64,000 bases of DNA from Arabidopsis thaliana (Eukaryota; Streptophyta; Magnoliopsida; Brassicales; Brassicaceae): positions 930,001 to 994,000 of the forward strand of contig NC_003070.9 of assembly GCF_000001735.4 (NCBI RefSeq). Direction: 5' to 3'. Of this stretch, positions 58,297 through 64,000 are shown one piece after another. The translations under genes were made by a program, and so were the position numbers. The notes below the pieces were generated by a model. That model did not search any database, was not told the origin of the DNA, and saw only the letters and a program-made list of their open reading frames with translations. Every line of letters begins with the position of its first letter. Within the stretch, counting starts at the first letter, position 1.

Positions 58297-59068
58297 ATCG
58301 TTATAAGAATATTTTAACTTGGATATAACTGGGCTTACGCCATTTGCATCTCGAGGATTTTTTGTTTTTGTTTTTGTTTTTTTAATACATTCTCGCACTT
58401 ACACACTAAAAATCATAATGATCTTCTTAATTCTTTAGCGGAACCACCAATTAATCTTTTTATTAAGAACTTTATTACTTATTTCACTTATTTGTGCATA
58501 CGTGCATTATTTTGGCAGTAACAAATATCGCGTTATATATACTGAAATCCGGACGCATTAATAATAGGGATATGATTATATGAACCACTATCTAGCTTTG
58601 GTAGAAACCCAATTATAATCAAATAATTTACCATTATTGAATAAATTAGGCTATATAAGTTCATTAATAGATGCTATAGGTTTTTCTTACAAGGCACACA
58701 TTTGATTGTTATTTTCTTTCATATACACTGAATGTACATGTGTACACTTGGCATACATGGCAAGATTATGTGTTACAATATAGACTGTGCCATTGCCATG
58801 CAATGTGACTCCTGTGGCCATTTCTATCACAATGTGTCAATCTTGGAGTATCCGTTGTTTATCCTCTAATTTACTGATTAATTTATGAACATGTATAATT
58901 ATTTATATCATATGATCTCGTAAGATATCTTAGCATTTTCCACCATATGTTATTAGTAAATCATCTAGATGGATTGATGTAAATAGGAAAGTTAAATTAA
59001 CACACCAAAAAAGTAACTGATTAAAAGCATACAACTTAATATTCAGATTATGGTAACTAAATCAGTCT

Positions 59069-59074
59069 CATGCA
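59069..59074 (+). promoter_or_regulatory. RY motif in the proximal CRD promoter
   Basis: CATGCA about 180 bases upstream of the CRD ATG, with a second copy at 58797-58802. Proximal RY motifs are typical of 11S globulin promoters. Confidence 0.6.
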
Positions 59075-59249
59075 AACTCCAAAAAATTATACGAGTCACA
59101 ACTCTTGATTTTTTTCCGGTTAAACAAAATACATATTTTCATTTGTATGCAACCAGAATAAAACACTAACTATCTCCTTTAAATACCATTTTCCCTACGA
59201 GTCTACGACGCTCTCTAAACTTCTTATACAAAACAAAACACACCCAAAT

Positions 59250-60908
59250 ATGCATAAGCTTTTGTTTTCTCTTCTCTCCGTCGTCTCACTCTCATTTCTC
59301 CTCTTCTTCCATGGCGCCGAGGCACGCCAGCGAGAGGCGCCGTTTCCAAACGCCTGCCATTTCAGCCAAATCAACAGCCTCGCGCCCGCTCAGGCGACGA
59401 AGTTCGAAGCCGGTCAGATGGAAGTATGGGACCACATGAGCCCTGAGCTCCGATGCGCCGGTGTAACGGTGGCTCGCATCACCCTTCAGCCCAATTCCAT
59501 TTTCTTGCCCGCTTTCTTTAGCCCACCTGCCCTTGCTTACGTTGTCCAAGGTAAGAAAATAAATAAATACGCTTTTTGATCAAGACCTAATTAAAAACTC
59601 GCAACCTATAGAAAATCTAAAAAAAGTGGTCTTTTATTTTAATTGTTTTCAGGAGAAGGAGTTATGGGGACGATTGCTTCTGGTTGTCCTGAGACTTTTG
59701 CAGAAGTTGAAGGATCATCAGGAAGAGGAGGAGGAGGAGACCCGGGTCGACGTTTTGAGGACATGCACCAGAAGTTGGAGAATTTCCGGCGAGGGGATGT
59801 GTTTGCTTCGCTTGCCGGAGTTTCACAGTGGTGGTACAACCGCGGTGATTCCGATGCCGTCATTGTCATTGTTCTTGATGTCACCAACAGAGAAAACCAG
59901 CTTGACCAAGTCCCTAGGGTAATCATCAAATTCAAGAAAGTCCAAATTTGTACTGCATGCAAACTATATGACTACCACTCAGTGATTAAAATAGTGATTC
60001 ATATATATAACACATAATGTCATTTTTTTGTGAACCCTTCATATGTAGATGTTCCAACTAGCCGGGAGCAGAACGCAAGAAGAAGAACAACCATTAACGT
60101 GGCCATCAGGCAACAACGCTTTCAGCGGTTTCGACCCAAACATAATCGCGGAAGCATTCAAAATCAACATCGAGACAGCTAAGCAACTACAAAACCAGAA
60201 GGACAACAGAGGAAACATAATCCGAGCAAATGGTCCTCTCCATTTCGTCATCCCACCGCCTCGTGAATGGCAGCAAGATGGCATTGCTAATGGCATCGAA
60301 GAGACTTATTGCACGGCTAAGATTCATGAGAATATCGATGATCCAGAACGGTCTGACCATTTTAGCACACGAGCCGGAAGAATCAGCACTCTTAACAGCC
60401 TTAATCTCCCTGTTCTACGTCTAGTCAGACTTAACGCCCTTAGAGGTTATCTCTACAGCGTAAGTATCCCACTTTTAAATTAGATTTACAAATTCTTTAT
60501 GTGCTATATAATGAATTCTCGTGGAGATAGGGAGGAATGGTGTTGCCACAATGGACGGCAAACGCGCACACGGTGCTATACGTCACAGGAGGTCAAGCCA
60601 AGATACAAGTGGTGGACGACAATGGTCAGTCGGTGTTCAATGAGCAAGTGGGACAAGGCCAAATCATTGTGATTCCACAAGGCTTTGCAGTTTCAAAAAC
60701 GGCTGGTGAAACGGGTTTCGAGTGGATATCATTCAAGACAAACGATAACGCTTACATTAACACACTGAGCGGCCAAACATCGTACTTGAGAGCAGTTCCA
60801 GTGGATGTGATCAAAGCGTCATATGGAGTGAACGAGGAAGAAGCCAAGAGGATCAAGTTTAGTCAGCAAGAGACCATGTTGTCTATGACACCAAGCTCTT
60901 CTTCTTAA
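59250..60908 (+). CDS. CRD: 12S seed storage globulin cruciferin D (CRD, AT1G03890)
   Basis: Four exons, 59250-59550, 59653-59918, 60049-60459 and 60531-60908, give 451 residues. A signal peptide (about 1-25, LLFSLLSVVSLSFLLFFHGA) is followed by two cupin domains. The legumain site is N270-G271 in GIANGIEETYC, so the precursor should still be cleaved, and the interchain cysteines are kept (ACHFSQ-type alpha Cys and YC in the beta chain). Compared with CRU2 the variable region is Gly-run-rich (GSSGRGGGGDPGRR) and short. Intron positions and phases match CRU2, so the two form a tandem duplication. It is divergent enough from CRU2 to be an old duplicate. Expression is presumably seed-specific. 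Confidence 0.95.
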
Positions 60909-61251
60909 GCTCTTTAATTGCTTCCTTTAATGTTTTTTTAGATTTTCCAGTCACTGAAATAAATAAAGATGAGACTAATAACCAACTTTTCACAAAGCTT
61001 CAATAACAAAATTTCAGATTAAAAATTCCTACTAACATACACATCTTAGCTTTTATGATTACGTTGATTTTATTTTGTTAAATTTGATTACGTTGATTAG
61101 TGTATATATTAAATTAAAATCATTGAAAGGATAATGATAACACTAATAAAAAAAAGAAGAAGAAGGTTACGGTCTCGTAAAGCTTTCAAAAGTCCGCAAC
61201 GATCACACACGTCTTTCTCCGAAACTCGTCTGAGAGAGGCTCTGAGATTCG
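60909..61251. other. CRD 3' flank and NECAP-like promoter
   Basis: 343 bases only. AT-rich CRD 3' UTR followed by the leader of the next plus-strand gene. Nothing else is seen. Confidence 0.6.
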
Positions 61252-62852
61252 ATGTCGTTCGAGGAAGAAGAAGAGGAGGAAACATTCGAGCATACACTTC
61301 TCGTGGTGCGTGAGGTCTCCGTTTACAAGATCCCGCCGCGAACCACATCCGGCGGATACAAGTGCGGCGAATGGCTTCAATCCGATAAGATCTGGTCTGG
61401 TAGACTCCGCGTCGTATCGTGCAAGGATCGATGCGAGATCCGCCTCGAGGATTCGAATTCCGGTGATCTTTTCGCAGCTTGTTTTGTGGATCCTGGACGT
61501 AGAGAGAACTCTGTAGAGCCGTCTCTCGATTCGTCTAGGTATTTCGTTCTCAGGATCGATGACGGGAGAGGGAAGTATGCGTTTATCGGGCTAGGATTCG
61601 CTGAGAGGAACGAAGCGTTTGATTTCAATGTTGCGTTATCGGATCATGAAAAGTACGTTAGGAGGGAGAAAGAGAAGGAGACAGGGGAAACGAGTGAGAG
61701 CGATAATCATATTGATATCCATCCTGCCGTTAATCACAGATTGAAGGTAAACTGATCTGTTCATAAGCTAGCTTTTGGAATTAAGATAGGATCAATGCGG
61801 AATCTGATAATTTGGAGAAATCTGATTGAAGCTTTCAGATCTATTTTGGAAAAACAACTATCGAATCCAATGTGGAATTGATTGATTCAGATACGTTTTG
61901 TAGTATCATTCTCATTGCAAAGTTCTTATCTTGCTAGTAGGCTATAGCTAAAAGTTGCTTGGTCTTGGTGTTTGTATCAGTGATGAGAATATTTTGGATG
62001 CATTATCTGCTGAGATTGATTAGCTATTCGTTATTTGGATTTTCTAATTTCCTTTATTTGTAGTGTTATTTGGTGGAAGATCTTTGTAGTTTGTATGCTC
62101 TGTGTAGATATTAGGATGAGTAAATAGTACCAGCCTTAATTTTTCTCGATCTTGTGTTGTGTTCATCATCTCTAATCTTAAATTGATGCTGCTATATGTC
62201 TTGATTTTGCTCTTTTAGTCTTCACAGATGGTTCATAATCACAAGTTTTGTTTTAGCATCCACTCGTAGTTGCAGAACATACTCATTTGATTTTGTTTAC
62301 TCAATATCTTTCTCTGGGAACCGTAACTGTAGAATCAATATTTCAATTCTGATTGAACTCCATCATTTATCCGGAAAAGGAAAATTCTTGGCATTTGGAC
62401 TTGGTAGAACCTGAAAAGATTGTTGTTTTGATGGGTTTTAAGGAAGGTGAAACCATAAGAATCAACGTGAAGCCGAAACCAACAACAAATGGCACTGGGA
62501 TGCTCTCAGCTGCTCTTTCAGGAACGGGGAAGCCAAAACCTCTAGCACTTGCCCCACCCCCCAAAGCTGCCGGAGTAACCAGGTCTCCTTTACCTCCTCC
62601 TCCAAACGATCCCGTCGCTTCAAGGATTGCATCTGATGGCTGCAAGGAATCACGCAGGAACGAGCCTCTATCTGATCTATCTCAGCTCAAGGTAAATAAA
62701 CCTTGTCTTCTTAATTACATTTATTCTTATTCTCTAAGGTTACTCTAAATTATCCTTGATTTGGTAATACTCGGCAGAAAAATCTTCCTTCAACGGCGGG
62801 ATCAGGATCGAGCAAGTCAACAGGAGCTGCATCAGGTTGGGCAGCTTTCTGA
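61252..62852 (+). CDS. NECAP-like adaptin-ear-binding coat protein (AT1G03900)
   Basis: Three exons, 61252-61746, 62443-62691 and 62778-62852, give 272 residues. After an acidic start (EEEEEEETFEH) comes the PHear domain of NECAP proteins (about 12-165): LLVVREVSVYKIPPRTTSGGYKCGEW, then GRLRVVSCKDRCEIRLED, GDLFAACFVDPGRR and GKYAFIGLGFAERNEAFDFN. The C-terminal region is Lys/Pro/Ser-rich (KPKPLALAPPPK, SPLPPPPND) and ends in GWAAF, a C-terminal WxxF motif of the type that binds the AP-2 alpha ear. NECAPs act in clathrin-mediated endocytosis and AP-2 regulation. The locus is sometimes labelled NAP4, an ABC-type name that does not fit this protein; that label belongs to neighbouring ABC genes. 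Intron 1 is 696 bases. Confidence 0.93.
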
Positions 62853-63477
62853 TGAATGGAGTGTAAAATTTAAGTTATTGGACAAGTCCGGCTTCATCTT
62901 CTTGTGACTTGAGAGCACGAGACAATAGACAACAATGGTGGTCAGCCAACAGTCTTTTTGATGTATGTTAATGGTAAGTTGATGTGTGTTTCTTTGTAAT
63001 CCTCCCACACTCCCTGTTTTAATTATTTTTCTTCCTTATAATCATCGTTGTTACATTATCGATTATCATTTGTATCACTGAGATATTAATATATACAAAA
63101 AGGCTTTTTCATAATTTCAACTTTTGCTTCTACGTAAAACTAAAATGCTAAATCTGTTTGCTATTGCATGACTAAGCAAATAAATGTACAAGAAAATATT
63201 ACAAAAAAAAAAAAAAAAACATTTTGTACTCCCTTATACGCTGTCGTTTGGTTGACGATGCGTGATGACCAGCACACTGACGTGGCGACGTGCAAAGAGA
63301 TACAATCGTTATATCACTGACGTGGCGAAAAGGTACTGGTATGACGTGGATTTAGCGTTGAACGAAACATATTTAAAGGACTGCATATTTGACCAAAGTA
63401 AACAATGTCGGTCCACCAACTAATCGTTACCTACTCCTTGTATCTGACCGCTTGAGAGCTTTTGGAGACTGGCAAAA
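62853..63477. other. NECAP-like 3' UTR and ABC ATPase promoter
   Basis: 625 bases. The left part is the NECAP-like 3' UTR. After an A-run (about 63202-63220) the right part contains the triple TGACGTGG cluster given next. No gene is seen. Confidence 0.6.
63278..63349 (+). promoter_or_regulatory. Three TGACGTGG motifs upstream of the ABC ATPase
   Basis: TGACGTGG at 63278-63285, 63318-63325 and 63342-63349, all in the same orientation within 72 bases and 130-200 bases before the ATG at 63478. The first two share the 14-base context CACTGACGTGGCGA. Such ACGT cores are bound by plant bZIPs (UPR-type bZIP28/60, HY5, TGA/ABF types). Positions are seen; the responsible factor is inferred. Confidence 0.65.
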
Positions 63478-63631
63478 ATGGCGGAGAAAGATGCGACGGC
63501 GAGTGGCGATGACGCCATTAGAGTTAGCGGTATGCAATTCGCATACGAAGTTGAGGATCCAATATTCTTCGACTTCAACCTCGATCTTCCAGCTGGTTCT
63601 CGCTGTCTTCTGGTTGGTGCCAATGGATCTG
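63478..63631 (+). CDS. ABCI19: Soluble ABC ATPase ABCI19 (AT1G03905), first exon only
   Basis: ATG at 63478 opens the first coding exon, which ends at 63631 with donor GTACGA. The 51 complete codons include the start of an ABC nucleotide-binding domain: A-loop region [26 protein letters not shown] and the beginning of Walker A, GANGSG. The GKT that completes Walker A must be in the next exon, outside this window; no matching acceptor is seen up to base 64000. Non-intrinsic (subfamily I) ABC proteins 19, 20 and 21 form soluble complexes near the ER and modulate cytokinin and light responses. Partial gene: the window end cuts intron 1. Confidence 0.85.
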
Positions 63632-64000
63632 GTACGATGATCGATTTCTAGAGAGAGATTTTCCTTGTAGTTAGTTTTCATTTTTTTTCTGTCTTGGGGT
63701 CACAGGTTTTGGATCAGCGATTCGACTTGTTATGTTTTCGGCGAGAATGGAAAGTTAAAGACATCTTTTGTTTGATTTGATTTAAAGTTTGGAACTTTGA
63801 AAATTGGCCCTATGCCTCTGCAATTTCAGAATTTATTTGCCAGTCTGAAATTGGAATCATCCGTTTCTGTCGTTCTGGGGTTGGGTTTTTTTGACGTCGT
63901 TGTAGTAGAATCCGGTTTGCCATGTGATCTTAATACTGCGATTAGCTTGAGGTATTTACCATGTTCAAAACTACTCCAGGCTATTGAATTTGTTTTGTTT
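63632..64000 (+). other. Intron 1 of ABCI19, cut by the window end
   Basis: Starts with GTACGATG after the GANGSG exon. T-rich throughout, no coding frame continues the ATPase, and no exon completing Walker A is seen before the window ends. Confidence 0.7.

Larger units (their letters stand above)
57917..59249. other. CRU2 3' flank and CRD promoter
   Basis: About 1.3 kb. A perfect inverted repeat lies at 58240-58296. RY motifs CATGCA occur at 58797-58802 and 59069-59074; the latter is about 180 bases before the CRD ATG. A TATA-like CTTTAAATA is near 59178. No other gene is seen. Confidence 0.6.

Noticed and set aside
62367-62653. Minus-strand Gly/Ala-rich frame over NECAP-like exon 2
   Set aside because: Antisense of the Pro-rich coding exon.
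1-64000. CRISPR arrays, bacterial operons, prophage or plasmid features
   Set aside because: The window is plant nuclear DNA with spliced genes; no direct-repeat/spacer arrays or ribosome binding sites are present.

Overview
The window is plant nuclear DNA and I read it as Arabidopsis thaliana, top of chromosome 1, loci AT1G03730 to AT1G03905. The basis is recognition of a run of proteins in a known order (SWI2/CHR9, URI, RING1B, TPX2, SOMNUS, ERF10, E6-like, guanylate-binding-like, MAGPIE, GRXS13, PHB2, FLA9, cruciferins CRU2 and CRD, a NECAP-like protein, ABCI19). It is supported by compact genes with short AT-rich GT/AG introns, AT-rich spacers, and plant promoter motifs (telo-box, TGGGCY, RY, G-box). 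Locus names come from memory and were not checked by a search. All multi-exon models were built by hand; each splice junction quoted has GT/AG ends and keeps the reading frame.

Layout. 1-7 kb: a small membrane protein (minus) and a myristoylated CDK-like kinase (plus). 7.9-21.7 kb is gene-dense: SWI2/SNF2 helicase (plus), URI prefoldin-like (minus), Polycomb RING1B (plus) and the spindle factor TPX2 (minus, 17 exons). 24.6-31 kb: SOMNUS CCCH zinc finger (plus), ERF10 repressor (minus), a small OB-fold protein (plus), an E6-like secreted protein (minus). 32-40 kb: a guanylate-binding-like GTPase with a long coiled coil (minus) and MAGPIE (minus). 40-47 kb is a gene-poor 7-kb gap holding a perfect 50-bp inverted repeat, a Copia/TRIM-type LTR with primer-binding site, and a coding-like patch. 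47-53.4 kb: glutaredoxin GRXS13, prohibitin PHB2 and FLA9 (all minus). 55.8-61 kb: a tandem pair of 12S seed storage globulins (plus). 61-64 kb: the NECAP-like endocytic protein and the first exon of an ABC ATPase cut by the window edge.

There is no operon-like logic; genes are independently transcribed. Some themes recur. Three seed genes (SOM, CRU2, CRD) have RY motifs (CATGCA) upstream, as expected for ABI3/FUS3 control. Growth and housekeeping genes (SWI2, URI, PHB2, the OB-fold gene) carry telo-boxes and/or TGGGCY sites. TPX2 has AACGG mitotic (MSA-type) elements. GRXS13, whose product binds TGA factors, has several TGACG motifs upstream.

I found no clearly new system such as a defence island or gene cluster. 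The best leads are structural: in-frame internal duplications in the kinase, ERF10 and the GBP-like protein; two perfect hairpin-forming inverted repeats; an LTR remnant beside a coding-like patch; an upstream ORF overlapping the kinase start; a 69-bp tandem duplication between convergent 3' ends; and a triple TGACGTGG cluster before the ABC gene.
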